Under the pieces are notes generated by a model. That model saw only the letters and a list, made by a program, of their open reading frames with translations. It was not told the DNA's origin and did no database searches. The position numbers and the translations under genes were made by a program. A stretch of DNA of 64,000 nucleotides from JAWLHU01 sp041690255 (GTDB lineage: Bacteria; Bacillota; Sulfobacillia; Symbiobacteriales; Symbiobacteriaceae): assembly GCA_041690255.1 (NCBI GenBank), contig JAWLHU010000018.1, forward strand, positions 62,001-126,000, in the 5' to 3' direction. Every line of letters starts with the position of its first letter. Positions within the stretch are counted from its first letter, which is position 1. Positions 17,489 through 27,500 of this stretch are shown piece after piece.

Positions 17489-18463
17489 ATGAAAGCCGTG
17501 GTGTATGAGCGGTACGGGCCGCCCGATGTCCTTCAACTGAAGGAGGTGGCAACCCCCATCCCTAAGGAAAACGAGATCCTGATCAGAGTCCGTGCAACCA
17601 CGGTCACCGCAGCGGATCGAAGGGTGCGCAGCCGTGAGATGCCTGCCGGCTTCGGGGTGATGGCTCCTCTCGCCTATGGCATTTCGAAGCCGAGGCAACC
17701 GATCCTCGGAACGGAGATCGCAGGGGTCGTGGAGGCCACCGGCCAGCGCGTCACCAAGTTCAAGGTCGGTGACCAGGTCTTTGCCTTTCCCGGTGCCAGC
17801 TTGGGCGGCTATGCGGAGTACAGGTGCATGCCGGAAGACGGCCCCGTGGCAGAGAAGCCCGAAAACCTGACCTATGGCGAAGCCGCCGCCCTCTCCTTCG
17901 GCGGAACGACCGCACTCTATTTCCTCCGTAAGGGGAATCTTCAGCGTGGTGAACGAGTCCTTGTCAACGGCGCTTCCGGAGGGGTAGGCACCGCCGCGGT
18001 GCAGCTTGCCAAACATCTCGGGGCGGAGGTTACCGGGGTCTGCAGTACGACAAACGTCGAGATGGTCAAGTCCCTGGGTGCCGACCACGTCATCGACTAC
18101 ACCAAGGATGACTTCACGCAGAACGGGAAGACCTACGACATGATCGTCGATACGGTTGGCACGGCTCCGTTTTCCCGCTGCAAGGGTTCGCTGACCGAAC
18201 AGGGACGCCTGCTCCTGGTTTTGGCCGGGCTGTCGGAGATGCTCGCGATCCCGTGGATCTCCTTGACGAGCCGCAGGAAGGTAATCGCCGGGATGGCACC
18301 CGAGCGCGCAGAGGATCTGCTGTACCTTGCAAAGCTGGCCGCAGCAGGCGAGTTCAAGCCCTTCATCGATCGGTCCTACCCCTTCGAGCAGATCGCCGAG
18401 GCCCATAGGTACATCGACACCGGGCGCAAGAGAGGAAACGTGATCGTGACGTTGGGGGCATGA
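17489..18463 (+). CDS. NAD(P)H-dependent quinone-oxidoreductase-like MDR protein (zinc-free)
   Basis: 324 aa from the ATG at 17489, 6 nt after GGAGGG (an ATG at 17483 is too close to it). It has the MDR fold without the zinc-ligand cysteines of alcohol dehydrogenases: GPPDVLQL, TVTAADRRVR, a glycine-rich cofactor loop ASGGVGTAAVQLAK, ATNVE-like nucleotide contact (CSTTNVEMVKSLGADHVIDY), and a C-terminal GKRGNVIVTL-type ending. The family reduces quinones or alkenals with NAD(P)H. The exact substrate is unknown. It follows the regulator remnant, which may once have controlled it. Confidence 0.85.
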   Translation: MKAVVYERYGPPDVLQLKEVATPIPKENEILIRVRATTVTAADRRVRSREMPAGFGVMAPLAYGISKPRQPILGTEIAGVVEATGQRVTKFKVGDQVFAFPGASLGGYAEYRCMPEDGPVAEKPENLTYGEAAALSFGGTTALYFLRKGNLQRGERVLVNGASGGVGTAAVQLAKHLGAEVTGVCSTTNVEMVKSLGADHVIDYTKDDFTQNGKTYDMIVDTVGTAPFSRCKGSLTEQGRLLLVLAGLSEMLAIPWISLTSRRKVIAGMAPERAEDLLYLAKLAAAGEFKPFIDRSYPFEQIAEAHRYIDTGRKRGNVIVTLGA

Positions 18464-18557
18464 CGGGCCGCTCGGTCGGGAGTCCAGCGAGCCTAAGCCA
18501 TCTACCGAAGCGTCCACCGGCACCAAGAGCGAGGCGACGGAAGTGACGTAGCACGAA

Positions 18558-18588
18558 GAGGGCTCCGGGATAAAACCCTGGGGCCCTC
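18558..18588. terminator. Bidirectional terminator hairpin
   Basis: GAGGGCTCCGGG (18558-18569) pairs with CCCTGGGGCCCTC (18576-18588) with minor imperfections, between converging genes ending at 18463 and 18611. ATAAAA forms the loop. Confidence 0.65.
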
Positions 18589-18610
18589 CTCATGTGCTCA
18601 ACCGAGCCGT

Positions 18611-19018
18611 CTAGTGCCCGTGACCATGCCCATCGCCCTGCGTCGCTGTGGGCGTGCTCGCCAGGTAATCCAGCGAGTACTTCAGGGGTACCGCCAGGGC
18701 CAGGATCAGGAGCCCCACCCCATAAGCCCGCTTCACGCTCAGCTTGATCTGGTTCTTGATGATAGAGGCGATCAGGGAGACAGCAAAGCCGGTCGGGATC
18801 AGGATCGGAGCGTACTGGGGAATATCCGAGAGGTGCTGAATGCCACCGCTCATCATACCGATACCGACGGAGAGCAGTAGGGCACTGAGGACCGAGCGGA
18901 CCAGGCCCGCCACAGTCCGGTTGCCCGCCTTGGCCATATCGTCCAGGACTGAGGCCAGACCGAACAAGACCGCACCGATCACGATGATCACCGAGTAACG
19001 GGCTGGGTCAATCGGCAT
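18611..19018 (-). CDS. Four-helix membrane protein with His-Gly tail
   Basis: 135 aa if translation begins at the ATG at 19018 (MPIDPARYSV); an in-frame ATG at 19111 would add 31 polar residues. Neither has a strong Shine-Dalgarno, so the start is uncertain. Hydrophobic segments lie at about residues 8-26, 44-60, 75-90 and 103-120. The C-terminus is GDGHGHGH, a possible metal-binding tail. No family recognised. It is divergent from the His-rich YtkA-like gene and the polyferredoxin, and the shared histidine richness suggests a common metal- or redox-related role (inference). Confidence 0.65.
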   Translation of the reverse strand: MPIDPARYSVIIVIGAVLFGLASVLDDMAKAGNRTVAGLVRSVLSALLLSVGIGMMSGGIQHLSDIPQYAPILIPTGFAVSLIASIIKNQIKLSVKRAYGVGLLILALAVPLKYSLDYLASTPTATQGDGHGHGH

Positions 19019-19211
19019 GTTGCGCCCGGGCCCCCGTCCGTCAATCGGGGCAGCGCCAAATCGCCTGGCCGGCGGTCTTGTCGCATCATGCATCCCATGT
19101 CTCGGCGGCATCCGCCGCTAGTCTCTTCGTGACCTTCTTCGCAAACCCCACACTTCCTTCACAACTCAACCCTATAGTGGGCGACGAGACTCCCGTAACA
19201 GAGGGGATAAC

Positions 19212-19787
19212 ATGCGCAAGATAACCTGGCTCTCGACGCTGCTTTTGACGGCCACCATTGCCACCCCGGCCCTTGCGGGCGCCGGTCTGCCCACCCTGGC
19301 CCGCATTTCCACGGGCGATTATCAGGTCCTCCTCCAGGGCGACTCTCCCACGCTGCACACCGGTACAAACACGATTACCGTTGCAGTCGCCGACCTGCCG
19401 GACGAGGTGCCTATCACCATCCAGTTCGTGGGGCCGCAGGGACAGAGCATCGCTCTCCCCCTCCAGCCGCTGACCGTGCTGGAAGGACCCGCAGATGCCC
19501 ACGGAGGTGACCACGGTACCGCAGCCGACGACCACGGCGACGAGGCCCACGGAGAGACCCACGGTGACGACGCCCACGCCACGCCATCCTTCCAGGCACG
19601 CGGGAAGATCACCCTCCCCGAGACCGGCCCCTGGCGGGCCGTGATCCAGGTGGGCGACCAGACGGAAACCTTCCCGTTCGATGTGGTCTACGGCGGCCCC
19701 AACCGGCTCTTCGTCGGGGCAAGCGGTTCCATCATGGCGGGCGCCCTGCTCTACGGCGCCATCACCTGCCGCCGGAAGGAGGCCTGA
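19212..19787 (+). CDS. Exported His/Asp-rich YtkA/FixH-like protein
   Basis: 191 aa, start ATG at 19212 with AGGGGATAAC upstream. The signal peptide spans residues 1-22 (ending PALA). The mature part has a YtkA/FixH-like Ig-type beta fold (DYQVLLQGDSPTLHTGTN... GKITLPETGPWRAVIQV), split by a His/Asp/Gly-rich insertion of about 28 residues with repeated D-x-H and HGD(D) motifs. A C-terminal hydrophobic helix precedes a Cys and basic tail (CRRKEA), so the domain is anchored facing outward. YtkA-like domains often accompany copper or redox membrane proteins, and the His cluster is a plausible Cu or Zn site. The next gene starts 3 nt after the stop, so the two are translationally linked. Confidence 0.75.
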   Translation: MRKITWLSTLLLTATIATPALAGAGLPTLARISTGDYQVLLQGDSPTLHTGTNTITVAVADLPDEVPITIQFVGPQGQSIALPLQPLTVLEGPADAHGGDHGTAADDHGDEAHGETHGDDAHATPSFQARGKITLPETGPWRAVIQVGDQTETFPFDVVYGGPNRLFVGASGSIMAGALLYGAITCRRKEA

Positions 19788-19790
19788 GGT

Positions 19791-21164
19791 ATGGCAACCC
19801 CCATCAAGCCGATCAAGCCCGTCCTGCCCCCGGAGGAGTCGAGCGACCTGCTCGACTCCCGCTGGTTCAAGGCCTTCCTCCGCTCCAAGTGGTTCCCGGC
19901 CATCTTCGCCTACCCGACCCTGGTCGTCTTCGCCTATATCATCTTCGCCCTTCTCTTCGGCCCCGAGGCGGCATCGGCCAACCTCGGCACCAGCCTCACC
20001 TGGGTCCTCTGGTGGCCCCTGATCCCCATCTTCATGTTCACCATGGGCCGCCTCTGGTGCGCCATCTGCCCCTTTGCGACGACGATCGACCTGATCCAGA
20101 GAGTATCCGGCCTCGGCCGGCCGATCCCGCCCTGGCTGAAGAAGTATGGCATCTGGATCATTGACGCTGTCTTTATCTTCATCACGTGGGCGGACCACGT
20201 CTTCGGGATTGTGGAGTCACCCCGGGGCTCGGGCTACCTGCTGGCCACCATGCTGACCGCCGTGGTGGTGACCGCCGTCCTCTTGGAGCGGCGGGCCTGG
20301 TGCCGCTACCTCTGCTTCCTCGGCGGCCTCTCCGGGAACTACTCCCGCTCCTCCATGGTCAGCCTTCGGGCGACCCCTGAGATCTGCGCCACCTGCACCA
20401 CCCAGTCCTGCTACAAGGGCGATGGCCAGACCCCGGGCTGCCCGGTCTTCGAGTTCCCCCGCGCCATGCAGTCCATGGCCAACTGCAACCTCTGCGCCAA
20501 CTGCATAAAGACCTGCCCCAACGACTCGATCAAGCTGGAGGCCCGGGTTGCCACCAAAGAGCTCTGGTTCATCCGCCGGCCCAAGTTCGAGGAGTCCTTC
20601 CTGGCCGTCGTGATCGTCGGCATCGTCCTGGTGCAGAATATCACCATGCTCTCCTTCTTCCATCCGATTATGGATGGGCTCCAGGCGCTTCTCTTCGGCT
20701 CGGAGGCCGCTGCCTTCACCGTGATCTTCCTGGCCGCCATGGCAGCGCCCTTCGGCCTGACCGCCCTCGCCTCCCGAATCGGCGGGGGCCTGACCGGCGA
20801 GAGCTTCGCCAGGAACTTCGCCCGCTTCGGCTACGCCGTCATCCCCCTGGATCTGGCCGGCCACATTGCTCACAACCTCTTCCACCTGCTGGCCGAGGGC
20901 AAGTCGATCTTCTACAACGTCGCCGCCCTCCTTGGCTACCAGATCACCGGCTCCGCCGCCCTGGTCGATGCCGGCACGATCCAGCTCCTCCAGTTCGCCA
21001 CCCTCGGCCTCGGCGTGGCCGGCTCGATCTACACCGCCTACCAGATCGCCCGCAAGGGCTACGGCGGCTCGCTGAAGGCCTTCTGGCCGCACCTGATCGT
21101 CCTCGTGATCTTCGGCCTGGTCAACCTCTTCCTCTTCACCATGCCGATGGAGCACCGCGTCTAA
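19791..21164 (+). CDS. NapH/NosR-like membrane polyferredoxin
   Basis: 457 aa, ATG at 19791 with GGAAGGAGG upstream inside the preceding gene. It has roughly nine transmembrane helices. Cytoplasmic cysteine motifs are CAICPF (C-x2-C) and CRYLC, both typical of the NapH/NosR/CcoG membrane core. Then comes CATCTTQSC...GCP, followed by a classical 4Fe-4S ferredoxin motif, CNLCANCIKTCP (C-x2-C-x2-C-x3-CP). Such proteins pass electrons from the quinone pool across the membrane to periplasmic or exported redox partners or to metal maturation. The coupled His-rich exported protein is the likely partner. No nitrous-oxide or nitrate reductase gene is nearby, so the terminal acceptor is unknown. Confidence 0.8.
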   Translation: MATPIKPIKPVLPPEESSDLLDSRWFKAFLRSKWFPAIFAYPTLVVFAYIIFALLFGPEAASANLGTSLTWVLWWPLIPIFMFTMGRLWCAICPFATTIDLIQRVSGLGRPIPPWLKKYGIWIIDAVFIFITWADHVFGIVESPRGSGYLLATMLTAVVVTAVLLERRAWCRYLCFLGGLSGNYSRSSMVSLRATPEICATCTTQSCYKGDGQTPGCPVFEFPRAMQSMANCNLCANCIKTCPNDSIKLEARVATKELWFIRRPKFEESFLAVVIVGIVLVQNITMLSFFHPIMDGLQALLFGSEAAAFTVIFLAAMAAPFGLTALASRIGGGLTGESFARNFARFGYAVIPLDLAGHIAHNLFHLLAEGKSIFYNVAALLGYQITGSAALVDAGTIQLLQFATLGLGVAGSIYTAYQIARKGYGGSLKAFWPHLIVLVIFGLVNLFLFTMPMEHRV

Positions 21165-21182
21165 TCGAGGTCGCAACGAGAC

Positions 21183-21212
21183 CGAGCCTGCACATTCACT
21201 GTGCAGGCTCGC
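21183..21212. repeat. 30-bp hairpin, copy 1 (flanks palindromic element)
   Basis: Arms GAGCCTGCACA and TGTGCAGGCTC around TTCAC. It is identical over 30 bp to the copy at 21533-21562. This copy lacks a trailing T-run, as though separated from it by the intervening DNA. Confidence 0.9.
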
Positions 21213-21219
21213 CAGATCG

Positions 21220-21524
21220 CTCACAAAGGGTGGAGTTGTGCTATGTGGAGCATAATCATGCGCGGAATCGTCTGTGCGGAAGGAGCCTCGTTTGCCGGTC
21301 TAGCAGAGGGGCGGATTTGAGGGCGGTACCCACGGAGGCCCCGACACGGATGTCGGGGCCGACCCCCTTCAACGGGCCATCCGGTGCCACGGACGGCACT
21401 CGGATGGCCCCCGACCGCAAATCCGCCCCGTCGTGTGAGCTTTCGAGGCGAACGCGTGCGATGGGAGCACAGACGAATTCCGACAGCCGGTATGCACCAC
21501 ATGCAGCCAACACCACTTTGTGAG
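21220..21524. repeat. 305-bp nested palindromic element (MITE-like or structured RNA)
   Basis: The ends are imperfect inverted repeats of about 58 bp (21220-21277 against 21467-21524), beginning CTCACAAAG and ending CTTTGTGAG and including CGTCTGTGC/GCACAGACG (21269-21277, 21467-21475). Inside lies a perfect 12-bp pair GGGGCGGATTTG/CAAATCCGCCCC (21308-21319, 21418-21429). This encloses two more hairpins: GGCCCCGACA/TGTCGGGGCC (21337-21360) and a 15-bp stem at 21374-21410 with one bulge. The whole folds as one long arm ending in a junction. Open 97-codon frames on both strands are consequences of the symmetry. No transposase is encoded. The element sits between two identical hairpins, consistent with insertion into a terminator. 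Confidence 0.85.
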
Positions 21525-21532
21525 TACCCTCA

Positions 21533-21566
21533 CGAGCCTGCACATTCACTGTGCAGGCTCGCTTTT
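21533..21566 (+). terminator. 30-bp hairpin copy 2, probable original terminator of the polyferredoxin unit
   Basis: Identical to 21183-21212 but followed by CTTTTCG, giving a proper Rho-independent terminator on the plus strand. It probably also ends the converging gene whose stop is at 21569. Confidence 0.75.
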
Positions 21567-21568
21567 CG

Positions 21569-24500
21569 TCACTCGGTTGCCCGGAGCTCCGTGCCGTCGG
21601 GCTGCCATTCGAACCGGTGATCCTGGCTCGCCTCGTAGACCTGCCCGAAGGCCCAGTGGGTCACGGGGAGATCGGAGAAGACCGGAGCCACCCCGCTTAC
21701 CACCCCGGAGCGTCCCAGCGCCCGGTTCATGGCGGTGACAAACTCCGCCCGAGTCACCGAGCGGCCCGGCTGGAAGCTGCCATCTGGCATGCCCTGCATG
21801 AGCCGGGCCTCCTGGACCGCCTTGATCAGGGGCTGCGCCCAGTGCCCCTGGGCGTCGGCGAAGGTCGATCCCGGCAGGGGTGCGAGCCCCTTCAGTCGGA
21901 CGATGATCACGGCGATTTCCGCCCTCGTCAGCGGGGCATCGGGCCGGAAGGTCCCGCCCGGGTCGCCGGTCATGAGCCCACGGGCCGTGGCCGTGGCTAT
22001 CGCCTGGGCCGCCCAGTGGCTGGGGGCTACGTCTGAGTAAGCAATGGCCGGCTGCTGACCACCGGTCCAGGGCAGGCGGGACAGAATGGCCGCCGCCTCC
22101 GCCCGGGTCAGTTCCCGCTCCGGCCGGAAGGTTCCGTCCGGATAGCCGTTCACATACCGCCTGTGCTCGCCGCCCACCGGCTGGAGGGTCAGATTATGGG
22201 TGACGATCTCCTCGCCGACGTGAATAACCCCCTCCCTGCGGCTGTCGTAGGGGAGGTAGCCCTCCTTCTCGGCGATGATATAGTAGTCGCTGTTGGGGAA
22301 GACCATCCAGGCGTAGAACCCCGCCGCATCGGTCCACTGGGGCACGGCGTTCTCCGCCGGCGGGAATCCGGCCAGCGCCGGCAGCTGCACCTCGGTGTCC
22401 GGCTCCCGCCCCTGCTCGCGGTTGAGCGGGGTATCGGCCCACATGAGGCGCATCTTCACGCCAGGGACCGGCTTGCCTGTCAAGGCATCGGTGACGGTAC
22501 CATACGGGTCGATCAGGATGCTGCCGAGCGACGCCTCCCCCTCCGCCCCAACGGTCACCGTAGCCGTGACGCCGGCCAGCCGCTGCCCGTCCGGGGCCAC
22601 CAAGCGGACCAGCACCCGGTGGGGGCCGGGTCTCAGGTTGGTCGCCGTGAACCGGCCGTCCGCACCCACCGGCAGCTCGCTCGCCTCATTCGCCTGATTC
22701 GCCTCGTCCACCAGCATCACCTCGGCGGTCACGCCCGGCGGGAGCGAACCGTGGCCATGGCCGGAGCTGAGCACCAGCTGACCGCTCAGCGAAGATGTGC
22801 CCGCAGGCGGAGTCACTGTCCAGGTGAAGCTCCGGCTGGCGCTGTCGCCATTCGGACCGCCGGGGGTCGTGTCCGCCACCGTGGCGGTCACCGTGTACTG
22901 GCCGACCGCCTCTCCCCCCGGGGTACCGGAGATGCGCCCCGTGCTGCTGTTCAGGCTGAGGCCGGTTGGCAGCCCGCTGGCCGAGTAGGTCAGAGCGTCC
23001 TGGTCCTCGTCGCTGCCGGAGAGCGCCAGGGAGACCTGCTGCCCCGCCTGACTGACCTGGTGGATCACCGGGGCCAGGACTGGGCGGGTATCGGTGTTGG
23101 TGACGGTAATCGAGACCGTATCGGTCGCACTCGCACCGCTGGAGTCGGTCACCCGAACCGTGGCTCTGTAGACGCCCGCCGCCTGGTACCCCGTCTTCCC
23201 GCTGAGGGTACCGCTGCTGCTCAGACTGATCCCCACCGGCAGTGAGCCCCCGGCCAGGCTGAAGCGAACCGAATCGCCGTCCGGGTCGGAGCCGGAGAGG
23301 CTGGCGCTCCACGCCTCGCCCTCTGCCACCTGGAAGGAGCCGCCGGCGACAGACGGAGACCGATTCGTGCTGTACACCACCCAGGTGAAGCTCCGGTTGG
23401 CCCGGTCTGCAGCGGAATAACCAGGCGTCGGGGTATTGTCCGTCACCGTGACGGTCACCGTGTGCTGCCCACCCGAGGAGTAGCTGAGCCGGCCGGAGAT
23501 CAGGCCCGTGCTCGGGTTGATGCTGATTCCCGAAGGCAGCCCCGTCGCACTGTAGGTCAGGCTGTCCCCATCGATATCGGTGGCTGTGAGGCTGAAGTTG
23601 ACCGCATCGCCCTCCCCATTCTCTCTGTCCGACAGGGGCGCCAGGGTTGGGGTGGTGTCAGCAATCCCGACGACGACGACCAGGTTGGTCGAGTTGTAGT
23701 CCCACGGATCGGAAGCCCGAATGATGGCCGTGTACGTTCCGGTCGCCCCGAAGGAAGCCAGGCCGGAAAAAGAGCCATCGACGTTCAGGGTGATCCCGGG
23801 GGGCAGTTCGCCGCTGGTCACTGTGCAGGTGATCGAGTCGCCCTCGGGGTCGATCAGGGCGAGCGGGGTCAGCCCCTCCCCCTCCGTGATCATCTGGCCT
23901 GTGTTCGACGGGGCACTAGTGAAGCGGGGCGCATCGTTGACCGGGGTCACGGTGATCGCAAAGGTCTGGGCAGGGGACGTGGCCACACCCCCGTTCGCGG
24001 TGCCGCCGTCATCGGTCAGCGTCACGGTCACAGTGGCCGTGCCGCTGGCGTTCGCTGCCGGGGTGAAGCTCAGGGTGCCATTCGGGGCCAGGGCCGGTTG
24101 CACGGCGAACAGGTCCGGATTGCTGCTTGTCACGGTGAAGGTCAGCGCCTGGTCCGACTCGTTGGCGGGTCCCGCCGCGATTCCCGTGGCCCAGCCCGTC
24201 ACCACCTTGGCCCCGGCATCCTCGAGGACCGTCTGGTCGGCACCCTTCGTGAAGGTCGGGACGTCGTTGATCCCCGTGATCGCAAGGGTGAAGCTCTGCA
24301 GCGCCGAGGTGTCCTGACCGTCGTTCGCCGTACCGCCGTTGTCCTGCAGTGTCACCGTGACGGTGACTGTCCCGTAGGCGTTCGGGGCCGGGGTGTAGGT
24401 CAGGGTGCCGGTCACCGGATCGATCGCCGGCGGCACGGCGAAGAGGGGCGCATTGGTGGTCTCCGCCGTGAAGGTCAGCACTTGACCCACCTCGCTGGCA

Positions 24501-27500
24501 GGGCCCGCCGAGATTGCCGTCGCCCAACCAGCCACCGTCTGCGCCCCCGCATCCTCATTCACCGTCTGGTCTGCTCCCTTGGTGAAGGTGGGGCGATCGT
24601 TAGCCGGTGTCACCGTGATCGTGAAGGTCTGGGGGACCGCTGCATTCTGACCGTCGTTCTCGGTGCCCCCGTCATCGGTCACGGTCACCGTTACCGTGGC
24701 ACTGCCGGAGGCGTCGTTCGCCGGGGTAAAGCTCAGGGTGCCATTCGGGGCCAGGGCCGGCTGCACGGCGAACAGGCCCGGATTGCTGTTGGTCAGCCCG
24801 ATCGTGAGCGCCTGGCCCGACTCGTTGGCGGGGCCCGTGGAGATTCCCGTCGCCCAGCCCGTGATCGCCTGTGCCCCAGCATCCTCCAGGACCGTCGGGT
24901 CAGCGCCCTTGACCAGGGTCGGAGCGTCGTTGACCGACTCGATATCGATCACGAAGCTCTGCGGCGCTGAGGTGTCCTGCCCGTCGTTTGCCGTACCGCC
25001 ATTGTCCTTCAGCGTCACCGTGACGGTGACCGTTCCGTAGGCGTTCGGGGCCGGGGTGTAGGTCAGGGTGCCGGTGGCGGGATCGAGCGCCGGCCCTGCG
25101 GCGAAGAGGGCGTCATTGCTGGTCTCCGCCGTGAAGGTCAGCACCTGGGCAGACTCGCTGCCGGGTCCCGCCGAGATCGCCGTTGCCCAGCCGGTCACCG
25201 TCTGGGCGCCCGCATCCTCGTTCACCGTCTGGTCGGCGCCCTTGGTGAAACTCGGTGCGGTGTTCACATCTTCCACGGTGATCGTGAAGCTTGCTGTGGC
25301 CGATCGGTCGTCACCGCCGTTGGCCGTCCCGCCGTCGTCGATCAGCGTCACCGAGACCGTGGCCATGCCGAAGATGTGCGCGGCCGGGGTGAAGGTCAGT
25401 GTACCCGTGCCCGGGTCGATTACCGGGCCGCCCAGGGCCGCAAAGAGCCCGGGGTTGTCCGGGGTCACGGTAAAGGTGAGGGTCTGGCCTGACTCATCTG
25501 CCGGGCCTGCCGCGATGGCACTGGCCCAGCCTTCCACCGTCTGCACTCCTGCGTTCTCCAGGACGGTCACATTGCCGCCAGGCAGGAAGCTCGGGGCGTC
25601 GTTCACCCCGGCCAGCGAGAGCGCAACCATGGTCGAGTCGGTCAGAGCTCCGCCCGCCCCGGTGTTCCCCTGGTCCGACACCGTCATGGTGAGGGTATCT
25701 CCACCGGTGTAGTCGGCCTCCCCGCGGTAGGTCAGCGAGGCAAGGGCTGCGTTGATATCGGGGACCGTCCCGCTGAAGCTGACGTAGGCCTGGCCACTCC
25801 CACCGCTGTTGATGATGAGTCCGGTCATGCTCCCCAGGGTGAGCCTGCCGTGCGAGACGGCGAGGCTGACCACCAGCGGGCCGCTCCCGGCATCGGTATC
25901 GGTGACGGTGAGACCGAGAGCGAGGTCGGTCTCTTCATAGGTGTTCTGGATTCCCGCCGGGGCCGTGATCACCGGCCCATCATTCAGACCGGTCACGGCG
26001 ATGACAAAGCCCTGTGGCGCCGAGGTGTCCACGCCGCCACCGTCCGTACCGCCGTCATCCTGCAGCCGGACCGTCACCGTGGCGGAGCCGTAGGCGTTCG
26101 GTGCCGGGGTGTAGGTCAGGTTGCCGGTGGCCGGATCGACCGTCGGCCCTGCGGAAAAGAGGGCATTATTGCTGGTCTCCACGAGGAAGGTGAGCCCCTG
26201 ACCGGCCTCATAGGGGGCGCCCGGATCGATCGCCCCGGCCCACCCCTCCACCAGCTGGGCACCGGTGTCCTCCTCGATCGTCTGGTCCGCACCGGCGGTG
26301 AAGGAAGGAGCCCGGTTGATAGGGTCCACCGTGATCCGGAAGCTCTGCGAGGCCGACGTATCGACGCCGCCATTGGCAACGCCGCCATTATCCTGCAACT
26401 GCAGGGTGATATCCGCACTGCCGAAGAGGTCGGCCGCCGGTGTGAAGGTGAGGGTCCCGTCTGCCGCAACCGCCGGCCCCGCTGCGAAGAGCGTCGGATT
26501 CGTGTTGCCTGTCACAATGAAGCTGCCGGTCTGCCCGGTCTCTCCCAGAGAGATCGCCGTGGCCCAGTTCGCGACGGACTGCGGACCGGCATTCTCCCAG
26601 ACCGCCTGATCCGGCCCCTTGGTAAATGACGGGGCGTCATTGACCGGGGTGACGCTGATATTGAAAGTCGTGCTGCTGAGGCTGTTGTCACCGTCGGAGA
26701 CCGTGAAATCGAAGCCGTCTGTAGTGGTCTCCGACCCGTTGTGGGTGTACGTCAACCGACCCAGGGTGATATCTTCCTGGGTGAAGCTGTCCCCGTCTGT
26801 GAGACCGGTGCCGCCCAGAGAGAGCGTTCCGTTGGCGGGCGCCCCCTCCAGGGTGAAGGTGAGTGCTGAGGCGCTTGTGTCGGAGTCCTGCACCCGCAGC
26901 TGTGCGTCGGTGATCGTGGCTGCCGCCCCCTCGTTGACCGAGAGGCCGGCGTTGGTCGCGAGCGTGGGGGGCTGGGTGTACTCCATGTACGTCTCGAAGG
27001 CGAGGTCATAGCCAGGGTGTTCGACCCAACTCGAGAGCTCCTGGTCCGCCGCAAACCAGAGGGTTCCGTCGGCATAGGCCGGGGAGAATGTGTATCCGAC
27101 ATGGGTACTGCGGTCGGGTGGAACGGTGAGGGCAAAGGTGTAGGGCGAACCGGTCGCCACCTGCACCGGGGTGCTGAAGTAGAAGGTGTACCAGCCGGGG
27201 GAAGCGGTGCTCCCAAGCGTCACCGGTGCAGCGGTCTGAAGGAGGGTCAGTTCGTCGGGCTCACCCTGGTAGAGTCTCAGCGTCACCTGCAGGTCGGTGG
27301 CGGTTCCGTCGGTGGGCTGCTTCAGGTAGAGACGAATCCGGGTGACCTTCCCGTTCCACGAAGGCCGGAACGACTGCCCCCACGGCATGCTGGAGTCGAG
27401 GGGGATCACACCGACCTGATCATAGGATTCCTGGTACTGATCCCGGGCGTCTATTGCGAGGGCCGTACCGGGCCGGAACAGGAGCAGTCCAACCACCAGG

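Noticed and set aside
21230..21549. 97-codon open frames on both strands
   Set aside because: They mirror each other because the DNA is a palindrome; no translation signals.
23462..24970. 502-codon plus-strand frame opposite the giant surface protein
   Set aside because: Repeats in it simply reflect the DNA repeats of the real gene; composition is atypical for protein.
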